A stretch of DNA of 60,394 nucleotides, taken from Fusobacterium sp. (GTDB lineage: Bacteria; Fusobacteriota; Fusobacteriia; Fusobacteriales; Fusobacteriaceae). A model generated the notes under the pieces. The model was not told the DNA's origin. It did no database searches and saw only the letters and a list, made by a program, of their open reading frames with translations. Below, one piece after another: positions 1-8,120 of this stretch. Numbering within the stretch: the first letter of the stretch is position 1; every line of letters starts with the position of its first letter. The position numbers were made by a program, and so were the translations under genes. The DNA lies in NCBI RefSeq assembly GCF_032477075.1, contig NZ_JAWDXO010000015.1:1-60394 (forward strand), read 5' to 3'.

Positions 1-141
1 TCCCATTCTTTCAGGTCCATATTCAGGAAAACCTTGAACAAACATTCCACCACTGAATGCTGCATCTGCTAAAAGTAAAGAAGCTGTTTTGGCTCCTTGT
101 CCCCCTCTTCCATGCCATCTTATTTCAAAAATTTCTTTCAT
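1..141 (-). CDS. 2-oxoacid:ferredoxin oxidoreductase gamma subunit (5' part only)
   Basis: Only the first 47 codons lie in the window; the gene runs off the left edge. The reading begins MKEIFEIRW and contains RWHGRGGQGAKTA, followed by a segment with FPEYGPERMG. This is the N-terminal signature of the gamma subunit (PorG/PorC, VorC type) of pyruvate or branched-chain 2-oxoacid:ferredoxin oxidoreductases, which oxidatively decarboxylate 2-oxoacids to acyl-CoA and reduce ferredoxin in the cytoplasm. A purine-rich ribosome site (GGGAAGGGG on the minus strand, about 146-154) precedes the ATG at 141. The substrate cannot be decided from this fragment. The other subunits should lie to the left, outside the window. 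Confidence 0.8.
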   Translation of the reverse strand, partial: MKEIFEIRWHGRGGQGAKTASLLLADAAFSGGMFVQGFPEYGPERMG

Positions 142-172
142 AAATCCCCTTCCCTTTCTAAAATTTTTTAAA

Positions 173-203
173 AAAGAGAAAGACTAAAATTGCCCTTCTC
201 TTT
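173..203 (-). terminator. weak leader hairpin with T-run upstream of the oxidoreductase gene (possible attenuator)
   Basis: On the minus strand AAAGAGAA (203-196) can pair with TTCTCTTT (180-173), and a run of Ts follows. The hairpin lies about 30 bases upstream of the start codon at 141, inside the expected 5' leader. The 8-bp stem is AT-rich and weak, so it may be chance. Attenuation is an inference. Confidence 0.25.
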
Positions 204-210
204 ATTTACT

Positions 211-240
211 ACATGTTTAAATTTAACTGTTTAAGCATGT
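211..240. repeat. 11-bp inverted repeat in the leader or promoter region of the oxidoreductase gene
   Basis: ACATGTTTAAA (211-221) and TTTAAGCATGT (230-240) are complementary except for one wobble pair, separated by 8 bases. It could be an operator or an mRNA hairpin. No regulator can be named from the sequence. Confidence 0.35.
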
Positions 241-554
241 TCATATAAAATATTATATACCATTTTCAAGCTAAATGCTATATTTTTTTAATAAATGATT
301 TGAAAAAATACTTAATATTAAAAAAGAAATAGTATATATTATGGATTTTCAAAATATTCTTTAATTATTAAATATACATAAAGAAAAATTATTAAGAATA
401 TTATTAAAATAACAGTTTTAACAGTATTTATTTAATTTTGACATAAATTATATTAAATAAAATATTTTTTATTATTCTATAAATAGCATTTAATTTCTGA
501 AAGTATTATGGTAAAATAAAAAGGTTATAAAATTTAAAATATGAGGTGTTTGGA

Positions 555-1112
555 TTGGGATTTTTTCAGATTTTTTTAATAGGAGTAGGACTTTCAATGG
601 ATGCTTTTGCTGTTTCTTTATGTCAAGGACTTATAATGGGAAAAGTCAAAATGAGAAAAACAGTAAGAATAGCTTTTATTTTTGGAATATTTCAGACAAT
701 TATGCCAATATTAGGTTTTTGTATAGGAAGTATTTTTAGTGGGAAAGTTTCACAATACAGTAATATTATTGCTTTCATTATTTTAGGATATTTAGGATTT
801 AATATGATAAGAGAAGCTAGAAAAGAGAATAATTGCTGTACAGAAAATGGATGTAGTTCAAAAGCTCTTTTAGCATTGGGAATAGCAACAAGTATAGATG
901 CATTAGCTATAGGATTTACTTTTTCATTTCTGAAAAACTTTAATATTTTTATGTCATCAACTGGAATTGGAATAATTACTTTTATAATTTCTGCTATTGG
1001 AGTAGTGTTAGGTACAAAATTTGGAACATTACTAGAAAGTAGGGCTCAATATTTAGGAGGAATGATTCTTATAATTATAGGAATTAAAAGTTTAACAGAA
1101 AATTTTATTTGA
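555..1112 (+). CDS. mntP: putative manganese efflux pump MntP
   Basis: A hydrophobic protein of 185 residues with six predicted membrane segments in two repeated halves. It carries the family hallmarks GLSMDAFAVSL near the N-terminus and ATSIDALAIGF in the second half; the two aspartates are the conserved metal-pathway acids of MntP (YebN). The family exports Mn2+ across the inner membrane. I choose a TTG start at 555 because a GAGGTG ribosome site lies six bases upstream and the protein then begins GFFQIFLIGVGLSMD, as MntP proteins do. A GTG nine bases upstream lies within that ribosome site. The gene stands alone and is followed by a terminator. Confidence 0.9.
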   Translation: MGFFQIFLIGVGLSMDAFAVSLCQGLIMGKVKMRKTVRIAFIFGIFQTIMPILGFCIGSIFSGKVSQYSNIIAFIILGYLGFNMIREARKENNCCTENGCSSKALLALGIATSIDALAIGFTFSFLKNFNIFMSSTGIGIITFIISAIGVVLGTKFGTLLESRAQYLGGMILIIIGIKSLTENFI

Positions 1113-1181
1113 TTTTGAAGCTAGAATCTTATAGTACAAGATGAAGAAAGATACAAAAGTGAAGAAGGATACAAAATTTTT

Positions 1182-1213
1182 AAGACTGTTTAAAAAAGCA
1201 GTCTTTTATTTTT
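1182..1213 (+). terminator. rho-independent terminator after mntP
   Basis: AAGACTG (1182-1188) pairs with CAGTCTT (1199-1205) around a 10-base loop, followed by TTATTTTT. It lies about 70 bases after the mntP stop codon. Confidence 0.75.
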
Positions 1214-1403
1214 GGAAAAAATAAATAATAAAAATTTAGTTATTCAATAAATAATTATAAAATTAATATTGAGTAAATTTTGCTCTATTTTTTAAAAAAG
1301 AGAAATCTTTTTTAAATTTTGAGAATATTTTATTTGATTATGAACAACTGTTATGGTAGTATGTAAAGAAAATATTTTTATACTTAATAAAAGGAGGAAC
1401 TGT

Positions 1404-2594
1404 ATGAATTTTATCTTTATTTCGCCAAATTTTCCGAAAAATTATTGGAATTTTTGCAGAGGATTAAAAAATAATGGAGTAAATACTTTAGCAATAGGAG
1501 AAGAGGAATATTATAGTTTAACTGATGAATTAAAAAATTCTTTAAATGAATATTATAAAGTGTCTTCATTAGAAAACTATGATGAAGTCTATCGTGCATG
1601 TGCATATTTTACATATAAATATGGACGTATAGATTGGCTGGAATCTAATAATGAATATTGGCTTTTGAGAGATGCACAACTTCGTACAGATTTTAATATT
1701 AATACAGGACTTAAAAATGATAAAATAGCTGGGATAAAATATAAAAGTGTAATGAAAAAATTCTATGAAAAGGCTGGAATTCCAAGTGCTCGTTATCATA
1801 TTGTAACTAATTATGAAGAAGGAAAAGCATTTATAAACAAAGTTGGATATCCAGTAGTTGTAAAACCTAACAATGGAGTGGGGGCAGCTGCAACATATAA
1901 ATTAATAAATGATGTAGAACTTGGATATTTTTATAGGGATCTTCCACCAGTTGAATATATTATGGAAGAATTTGTAGATGGAGAGCTTTTATCATATGAT
2001 GGCATAGCTGGTAAAGACAAAGAAATAATATTTGAAACAGCTCATGCATATCCTATTCCTATAATGGATATAGTAAATGAACAAGCTGATGTGATGTATT
2101 ATTCTTATAAAGAGATTCCAGAAGATTTAAAACAAGTTGGAAGAAAAGTAGTAGAGACATTTGATACTAATAGTCGTTTTTTTCATTGTGAATTCTTTAG
2201 ACTTTTGAATGATAAAGAAGGTCTTGGAAAAAAAGGAGATATAATTGGTCTTGAAGTAAACATGCGTCCACCAGGGGGATATACACCTGATATGATGAAT
2301 TTTGCAAATGATATAGATGTTTATCAAATATGGGCAAATATGGTAGCATATAATCAAGGATATTTTGATAATCAATCTAGACCATATAATTGTGTATATG
2401 CAGCCAGAAGAGATAGTCACAGATATGTTTACAGTAAAGAGGAAACTTTAGCTAAATATAGGGATAATATAGTAATGAAAGAAAGAATGCCAGATATATT
2501 CTCAGTAGCTATGGGAAATGACATGCTTACTGCAAGATTTTGTGATATAGAAGAATGTTTTGAATTTATTGATTTCTATTTGGAAAAATATTAA
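1404..2594 (+). CDS. ATP-grasp family ligase, function unknown
   Basis: A cytoplasmic protein of 396 residues with the ATP-grasp fold. The middle shows GYPVVVKPNNGVGAA (nucleotide-binding strand and loop), then YIMEEFVDGELLS, and later EVNMRPPGGY, which matches the metal-binding E-x-N-x-R region. ATP-grasp enzymes join a carboxylate to an amine, thiol or similar nucleophile through an acyl-phosphate; the substrates here are unknown. The ATG at 1404 is preferred because AAGGAGG lies six bases upstream; an in-frame ATG 51 bases earlier has no such site. Two esterase-fold genes follow with gaps of about 20 bases, so the three are probably one operon and one pathway. Annotations such as carbamoyl-phosphate synthase would reflect only the shared fold. 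Confidence 0.85.
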   Translation: MNFIFISPNFPKNYWNFCRGLKNNGVNTLAIGEEEYYSLTDELKNSLNEYYKVSSLENYDEVYRACAYFTYKYGRIDWLESNNEYWLLRDAQLRTDFNINTGLKNDKIAGIKYKSVMKKFYEKAGIPSARYHIVTNYEEGKAFINKVGYPVVVKPNNGVGAAATYKLINDVELGYFYRDLPPVEYIMEEFVDGELLSYDGIAGKDKEIIFETAHAYPIPIMDIVNEQADVMYYSYKEIPEDLKQVGRKVVETFDTNSRFFHCEFFRLLNDKEGLGKKGDIIGLEVNMRPPGGYTPDMMNFANDIDVYQIWANMVAYNQGYFDNQSRPYNCVYAARRDSHRYVYSKEETLAKYRDNIVMKERMPDIFSVAMGNDMLTARFCDIEECFEFIDFYLEKY

Positions 2595-2614
2595 AATATA
2601 GGAGGATACAGAAT

Positions 2615-3370
2615 ATGCATACAGCTTATTATAAAGAGTACAGTCATATATTGGAAAGAGAAATGGAATTTACAGTATATGGACATAGTGGAAAACCATG
2701 TATAGTTTTCCCTGCACAAGATGGAAGATTTTATGATTTTTTTAATTTTGGAATGGTGGATGCTGCTTCAAAATTTATTGAAGAAGGAAAGCTTCAGCTT
2801 TTTTGTGTAGATGGAATAGACTGGGAAAGTTGGTCACAAATAGGTGGTGATTATCATTGGAGAATAATGCAGCATGAGAAATGGTTCAATTATATCATAG
2901 AAGAAGCTATACCCAAATTCAGAGAAATTTATGGAGAAACTTCTGGGGAATATTATAGAGGGAAATTTTTTACAACTGGTTGCAGTATGGGTGCATATCA
3001 TGCATTAAATTTTTTTCTTCGACGTCCAGATTGCTTTGATGGGGTAATTGCTTTAAGTGGGCTTTATCATGCAGGATATTTTTTTCCAAATTATAACAAT
3101 GAAATAATCTATAATAATTCTCCAGTTGATTATATGAGAAATATGCCATGGAATCACTATTATTTAAATATGTATAGGAATTCAAAAATAATACTTTGCT
3201 GTGGACAAGGTAGATGGGAAAAAGAATGCATAGAGGATACAAATAGTCTTAAAGAGAGTTTTAAACATCTTCAAGTGCCAGTATGGACAGATTTTTGGGG
3301 ATATGATGTAGATCATGATTGGCCATGGTGGAAGATACAGTTTCCGTATTTTTTAGATATAGCATTATAA
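2615..3370 (+). CDS. alpha/beta-hydrolase fold protein (COG4947-like esterase)
   Basis: A protein of 251 residues without a signal peptide. The beginning (YYKEYSHILEREMEFTVYGH, then FPAQDGRFYDF and FCVDGIDWESW) matches what I remember of the COG4947 esterase-like family. The nucleophile elbow is GCSMGAYHA, with an acid and histidine candidate in DVDHDWPWW near the C-terminus. The reaction is unknown; hydrolysis or acyl transfer of an ester or amide is likely from the fold. It sits 20 bases after the ATP-grasp gene with its own AGGAGG site and 20 bases before a second, unrelated esterase-type gene. The constant ligase-hydrolase arrangement suggests it acts on, or edits, the ligase product. Confidence 0.8.
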   Translation: MHTAYYKEYSHILEREMEFTVYGHSGKPCIVFPAQDGRFYDFFNFGMVDAASKFIEEGKLQLFCVDGIDWESWSQIGGDYHWRIMQHEKWFNYIIEEAIPKFREIYGETSGEYYRGKFFTTGCSMGAYHALNFFLRRPDCFDGVIALSGLYHAGYFFPNYNNEIIYNNSPVDYMRNMPWNHYYLNMYRNSKIILCCGQGRWEKECIEDTNSLKESFKHLQVPVWTDFWGYDVDHDWPWWKIQFPYFLDIAL

Positions 3371-3389
3371 TTTACTGAAGGAGCTTATT

Positions 3390-4148
3390 ATGGTTTTAAA
3401 ACATGAGATTTTTATTGAACCTTTTGGTTTGAATAGACTTTTACATATATATATTCCTGATGATATAAAAAAAGGGGAGAAATTTCCTGTAATGTATATG
3501 TTTGATGGACATAATTTATTTTTTGATTCAGATGCAACTTATGGAAAATCTTGGGGAATAAAAAAATTCTTAGATAGCTCTAATACAAGAATAATGATTG
3601 TAGGACTAGAATGTAATCATGAAGGAAATAAAAGACTCTGGGAATTTTCTCCTTATTCTTTTAAAGATAAATATTTTGGAAGTGTAAAAGGATATGGTAA
3701 AATACTAATAAATTGGATAGCTGACTATTTAAAACCTATGATAGATGAAAATTTTCCAACACTTTCAGAAAGAAAATTTACTGGTCTTGGAGGAAGTTCT
3801 ATGGGGGGCTTAATGTCAGTTTATGGAACTGCTATAAGATCAGATATATTTTCTATGGGAGCTTGTCTTTCACCTTTTTATGAGCATATATTTAAAAAAC
3901 TTGTAGAAGAACTTTCAAAAGCAGAAGTAAACCCAGAAACAAAATTTTATATCAGTTGGGGAAGGTATGAAGTACATTCTAAGAAACAATTAGCTGTAGA
4001 GTCTGAAAAAAATTTGATTATAAGCAGAATACTAACATTTAAAGGAGTTCAAGTATTTCCACATTTAATGGTAGAAGGTGGACATAATGAAACTTCATGG
4101 GAAATGGAAAACCCCATATGGATGACAGAATTAGGGCTTATAAGATAA
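3390..4148 (+). CDS. esterase-family alpha/beta hydrolase (Fes/IroE-like, PF00756 type)
   Basis: A protein of 252 residues resembling the putative esterase family that includes enterochelin esterases. It opens with the family-like FPVMYMFDGHNLFF, has the nucleophile motif GGSSMGGLMS, and ends with a catalytic-type histidine in EGGHNETSW. No signal peptide is visible, so it is probably cytoplasmic. It is the third gene of the ATP-grasp set (GAAGGAGC ribosome site, 19-base gap). It is not a duplicate of its neighbour: the two hydrolases differ in motif and subfamily. A role in siderophore ester cleavage is conceivable, but no siderophore genes are nearby. Confidence 0.8.
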   Translation: MVLKHEIFIEPFGLNRLLHIYIPDDIKKGEKFPVMYMFDGHNLFFDSDATYGKSWGIKKFLDSSNTRIMIVGLECNHEGNKRLWEFSPYSFKDKYFGSVKGYGKILINWIADYLKPMIDENFPTLSERKFTGLGGSSMGGLMSVYGTAIRSDIFSMGACLSPFYEHIFKKLVEELSKAEVNPETKFYISWGRYEVHSKKQLAVESEKNLIISRILTFKGVQVFPHLMVEGGHNETSWEMENPIWMTELGLIR

Positions 4149-4170
4149 TAAAAAATTTGGAGGGGTATAT

Positions 4171-4449
4171 ATGTATTATAGTATTTTTTTAGAAACAGAA
4201 AATGATCCTGTAATAAAGAAATGGCTTAATATAAATACTAAAGATGAAATTATTGAAGTATTAAGGAAATTAACTGATGAAGAAGTAAAGAAAATACAAA
4301 TAGTTGAAACTTCTATTGAAGCTACTGGAGAATATGAGCTTATAAAAAGATTTATTAAAGAAACTCAAATTTTAGGAGAAAAATTCTTTAATGAAAAATA
4401 TCCTTTTTATTATGCTAAAGATATTACAAATGAAATTGTAGAAAGGTAA
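4171..4449 (+). CDS. small protein of unknown function
   Basis: A 92-residue, charged, soluble-looking protein beginning MYYSIFLETENDP. I recognise no domain. It has a good GGAGG ribosome site and starts 22 bases after the second esterase gene, so it is probably co-transcribed with the ATP-grasp/esterase set, though nothing shows that it belongs to the same pathway. Confidence 0.6.
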   Translation: MYYSIFLETENDPVIKKWLNINTKDEIIEVLRKLTDEEVKKIQIVETSIEATGEYELIKRFIKETQILGEKFFNEKYPFYYAKDITNEIVER

Positions 4450-4507
4450 TATCAAAAAAAATTTTTAAAATTACTTTTTTTAATTTACTGGGAGGGGAAA
4501 GGGAATA

Positions 4508-5857
4508 ATGATACTTCATTTAATGAAAAAATTGTTTATGTTTTTTTATATACCTGTTGCTGCTAATGTTCCTTTACTCATATATTCTTATTATAAGAAT
4601 ACCATGAATATTTTATTAACAATTTTATTTAGTTTATTAATATTTGCTTTATGGATATATCTTAATATTTTTCCATATAAAAAAGAAGAACATGCTGGGA
4701 AAAGATTGAGAATAATGATAGGTGGGAGAGCTCTGTGTTTTTATTCTCTTTATGGATTTTTAGTTCAAGTGGGTATAATTATATTTTTATATCCATTATT
4801 TAAAAAAGAAATTTATAATGAAATACTATGGTTTAATAGCTTATATGCTTTAGGAATAATCTTTTTTCTTTTTCTTAATGGAATCATTCGTATTTTTTTT
4901 ACTTCGAAATGGTTGAGTTTTAGAAAAAGAATTTTATTAATAATAACTATTTGGATACCATTGATAAACATTTTAGTTCTTTTTTATATTTTAAAAATTA
5001 TTAAATGTGAATATGAATTTGAATGTTATAAGGTATCTTTAAGGGAAATGAGAGCTGAATCAGATATATGCAAAACAAAATATCCAATAATACTTGTACA
5101 TGGAGTAGGATTTAGAGATTTTAGACACTTTAATTATTGGGGACGAATTCCAAGAGAATTAATAAGATATGGTTCTTCTATTTATTATGGAAATCAAGAA
5201 GCATTTGGAACTATTGAATATAATGGAGAAGATATAAAGAAAAAAATATTAGAAGTGATAGAAGAAACTGGTTGTGAAAAAGTTAATATAATAGCACATT
5301 CTAAAGGTGGATTGGATTCACGTTATGCTATAAGTGTACTAGGAATGGATAAATATACAGCTTCACTCACAACAATAAGCACTCCTCATAGAGGATGTCT
5401 TTTTGTTGATAAAATATGTAAACTACCAGAAAAGATTTATAGGTGGATTGCTAAATTTTATGATAATATGTTTAAAAGATTAGGTGATAAAAATCCAGAT
5501 TTTTATGGTGCAATGCATCAATTTACAACATATAATAGTAGAGAATTTAATAAAAATGTAATTGATTCTCCTTTGGTATATTATCAAAGCTATATTTCTA
5601 TAATGAAAGATTCTTTGAGTGATGTTTTACTTACTATTCCACATTTTTTTATTAAAACTTTAGATGGAGAAAATGATGGATTAGTAAGTATACCTTCTGC
5701 TAAGTGGGGGAATTTTAAGGGTGTCATAAGAAATAAATATCATAGAGGGATATCTCATGGTGATATCATAGATTTAAAAAGGCAAGATTATAAAGGATTT
5801 GATGTTGTAGAATTTTATGTACAGCTTGTTTCTGAATTAAAAAAAATGAATTTTTAA
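4508..5857 (+). CDS. membrane-anchored lipase-like alpha/beta hydrolase
   Basis: A protein of 449 residues. The first 165 or so form about five hydrophobic membrane segments; the rest is a soluble lipase-type domain beginning at YPIILVHGVG. The nucleophile elbow is AHSKGGLDSRYA, the acid candidate is in DGENDGLVS, and the histidine candidate is in HRGISHGD, in the order expected for bacterial triacylglycerol lipases (LipA/LipB-like). Substrate and topology are unknown. It could hydrolyse lipids at the membrane or an acylated compound made by the upstream genes. GGAGGGG precedes the ATG at 4508, and an in-frame ATG at 4523 is a possible alternative start. The stop codon lies in the stem of the terminator that follows. 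Confidence 0.75.
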   Translation: MILHLMKKLFMFFYIPVAANVPLLIYSYYKNTMNILLTILFSLLIFALWIYLNIFPYKKEEHAGKRLRIMIGGRALCFYSLYGFLVQVGIIIFLYPLFKKEIYNEILWFNSLYALGIIFFLFLNGIIRIFFTSKWLSFRKRILLIITIWIPLINILVLFYILKIIKCEYEFECYKVSLREMRAESDICKTKYPIILVHGVGFRDFRHFNYWGRIPRELIRYGSSIYYGNQEAFGTIEYNGEDIKKKILEVIEETGCEKVNIIAHSKGGLDSRYAISVLGMDKYTASLTTISTPHRGCLFVDKICKLPEKIYRWIAKFYDNMFKRLGDKNPDFYGAMHQFTTYNSREFNKNVIDSPLVYYQSYISIMKDSLSDVLLTIPHFFIKTLDGENDGLVSIPSAKWGNFKGVIRNKYHRGISHGDIIDLKRQDYKGFDVVEFYVQLVSELKKMNF

Positions 5858-5885
5858 AAGAGGAAGCTAGTTGCTTCCTCTTTTG
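5856..5885. terminator. bidirectional terminator between convergent genes
   Basis: A perfect 12-bp stem, AAAAGAGGAAGC (5856-5867) with GCTTCCTCTTTT (5873-5884), and a 5-base loop. It sits between the lipase stop codon and the minus-strand permease stop codon and can serve both strands. Confidence 0.85.
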
Positions 5886-5888
5886 TAG

Positions 5889-8111
5889 TTAGATATCTTT
5901 TATTTTTTCTGAAATATATCTGCTCGGGCTCATTTCTTCTTTCCAGTAAGGATCAGAGATATTAAAGTTTTTTCCATATATTTCAAGAAGTCTTTTTAAA
6001 GAATTTCTTGGAATATAAGTATCTATTCCCATAAATTTAATTTCTTTTAATGTAGAGTTTGAAAGCTTATAAACAGAAATAACTCCATTTTTATCTTCAA
6101 GATAGCATATTACTTTATTATCTTCTCTATCAAAAAGAAATATTTCTATTTCAATTCCTTTGTATTCATACTTGATATTTTTAAGACCTTCATTTTTTAA
6201 ACTCAAAGAAGAGATTCTTTTAAATCCTTCATTTTCTATGTCTATTATAAATTTTGGAATGAGTTCTTCTTTCATTATTCCAATATCAAAGTTGATATCA
6301 TGTCCTATAAAGTTATTTTCTCTGATTTTTCCAAGGAGCGTTCCAAATTCCAACCAATATTTCACACCAGTTTTTTTAGATATTTTATTCAATATTTCAA
6401 GAACTTCCTTACCAGTTAAAAGTAAATTTTCACCTTGTTTTTCTTTTCTTATTGAATCTTTTCTTTTTTTATTATAACTCTTATTTCTTATATATTTTAT
6501 TGAAAGATCAAAAATTATCTTAAAAAATATATTTACAAGAATAATCATTACAGATATTGCAGCAGCAGTTCCTATATCTCCAGCATCATTTTTACTTATC
6601 ATCACTACAGATATAAGTCTTGTTTTTGATGTATAAAGGAAAATAACTGCTGAAATAGTTATCATAGAATTTATAAAATAATATGAAAAGCTTTCAAGAA
6701 TAGAATCTATTGATAGAGGAATTATAACTTTAAAAATAGTTCTATACCATGAAACTCCCATTATATTAGAAATAGTTTCATACTCATTGTCCAAAGTTTT
6801 TAATCTTGCAGTTATAGTAAGAAAAGGTGTTGCAAAGAAATGGATTATATTTGCAAGGATAATTATTCCAAAACTTCCATACAGGAAATTTAATATATTA
6901 TCTTTAGAGTTAAAGAAGAAAATATATGCAAGCCCTATTGTCAATCCAGGAATGGCATTGGGAAGTATAGAAAGAAAATATCCTATTTTTCTTACAATAA
7001 TATATTTTTTTTCTCTTTCAACTACATATGCTGTAAGGAAACACAAAATAGTACCAAACACTGCAGAAAAAATTGATACAAAAATACTATTACCAAAAAT
7101 CTTCCAGACACTTTCTCCCATTATAGTAAAAGTATATGACTTAAGAGTCAAGCTCATATCATAAGGCCAAGTTTTTACAAGAGAAGCAAAAATAACTATT
7201 GCAAAAAAAGATATTATAACTAAACTTAAAATATAATTAAAAAACTTAAAAAAAGTGTCTCTTACTTTATTTTCCTTTATGATATATCTAGTAGATTTTG
7301 AATCTATTTTTGAACTTTTACTTTTAATAACAATATCAAATATAAAAGCAAAGAGAGCAGGGATTATGAGAAGTATTCCAACAGCTGATCCCATAGAGAA
7401 GTTTTGCTGTCCTATCACTTCTTCAAATATATCAGTAGCAAGAACATTATAGTTTCCTCCTACAACTTTAGGTGCTCCAAAATCTGTAAAGCTTAAAGTG
7501 AAACCAGAAAAAAAACAAGTTATTAATGTATACTTAACATTTGGAATAGTTATTGTAAAAAATTGTTTTAATTTGCCTACTCCCATTATTTCAGCCATTT
7601 CATATTTTCTATAATCTTCTGAATCAAAAGCTAATACTAACATAAAGAAAAGTATTGGAAATATAAAAATAGTTTCTGCAAAAACTATTCCCCAGAATCC
7701 ATATATGGATATTGAAAGATTAAAAGTTTTAGTTATAATTCCCTGTCTTCCAAAAAGATATATAAGAGCAATACCATGTGTCATAGTTGGAGAGAATAAA
7801 GGTAAGAGAGCAATCCCTTTTAAGAGAGATCTTCCTCTTAAATTACTTCTATTTATCCCATAAGAAAAAAGGAAAGCAAAAGCTATTGTAAGAATAGTTA
7901 CAGTTATAGAAACTTTTAAACTATTAGTAAGAGAACTTGCTGTAACTGGATCATTAAAATATTCAGCAAAATTGTTCAACCCTATATAATTTCCATTTTT
8001 ACTTTGAAAAGCTTTTATAAAGAGATTAGATATAGGAAAAATTATAGAAATAATAAGAAAAATAATTAAAATTAGAGACAAAATTATTTTTATTAGTTTA
8101 TCTTTTTTCAT
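5889..8111 (-). CDS. fused double ABC permease with C-terminal LicD-like transferase domain
   Basis: A 740-residue protein in three parts. Residues 1 to about 270 and about 285 to 545 are two binding-protein-dependent permease halves, each with several membrane helices and an EAA-type loop (MGVGKLKQFFTITIP in the first, MGVSWYRTIFKVIIP in the second), as in fused PhnU/ThiP-like permeases. After a charged linker, residues about 560-740 resemble LicD nucleotidyltransferase-fold proteins: VKYWLEFGTLLG, then HDINFDIG at 604-611. LicD proteins transfer phosphocholine-type groups from CDP carriers to surface glycans. The second acid of the usual D-x-D is asparagine here (D605, N607, D609). It is the last gene of the locus, downstream of the matching ATPase and binding lipoprotein. 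A permease fused to a transferase links import directly to surface modification, which is inference. Confidence 0.8.
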   Translation of the reverse strand: MKKDKLIKIILSLILIIFLIISIIFPISNLFIKAFQSKNGNYIGLNNFAEYFNDPVTASSLTNSLKVSITVTILTIAFAFLFSYGINRSNLRGRSLLKGIALLPLFSPTMTHGIALIYLFGRQGIITKTFNLSISIYGFWGIVFAETIFIFPILFFMLVLAFDSEDYRKYEMAEIMGVGKLKQFFTITIPNVKYTLITCFFSGFTLSFTDFGAPKVVGGNYNVLATDIFEEVIGQQNFSMGSAVGILLIIPALFAFIFDIVIKSKSSKIDSKSTRYIIKENKVRDTFFKFFNYILSLVIISFFAIVIFASLVKTWPYDMSLTLKSYTFTIMGESVWKIFGNSIFVSIFSAVFGTILCFLTAYVVEREKKYIIVRKIGYFLSILPNAIPGLTIGLAYIFFFNSKDNILNFLYGSFGIIILANIIHFFATPFLTITARLKTLDNEYETISNIMGVSWYRTIFKVIIPLSIDSILESFSYYFINSMITISAVIFLYTSKTRLISVVMISKNDAGDIGTAAAISVMIILVNIFFKIIFDLSIKYIRNKSYNKKRKDSIRKEKQGENLLLTGKEVLEILNKISKKTGVKYWLEFGTLLGKIRENNFIGHDINFDIGIMKEELIPKFIIDIENEGFKRISSLSLKNEGLKNIKYEYKGIEIEIFLFDREDNKVICYLEDKNGVISVYKLSNSTLKEIKFMGIDTYIPRNSLKRLLEIYGKNFNISDPYWKEEMSPSRYISEKIKDI

Positions 8112-8120
8112 GAAATGCTC

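Larger units (their letters stand above)
142..554. other. AT-rich divergent intergenic region between the oxidoreductase gene and mntP
   Basis: About 400 bases without a gene. It must hold the minus-strand promoter of the oxidoreductase gene and the plus-strand promoter of mntP. A TTGACA hexamer lies at 438-443 on the plus strand, but no good -10 sits at the right distance, so I do not call a promoter. I looked for the yybP-ykoY manganese riboswitch that often precedes mntP and see nothing convincing. An inverted repeat and a weak hairpin near the minus-strand gene are listed separately. Confidence 0.6.

Noticed and set aside
438..467. TTGACA considered as the mntP promoter, and the leader considered for a yybP-ykoY manganese riboswitch
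   Set aside because: No acceptable -10 at 16-18 bases, and none of the conserved riboswitch core could be recognised in the 100 bases before mntP.
1141..1178. Imperfect direct repeat of GAAGAA(A/G)GATACAAAA after mntP
   Set aside because: Only two short copies in low-complexity purine-rich sequence; it does not look like a CRISPR, attachment site or binding array.
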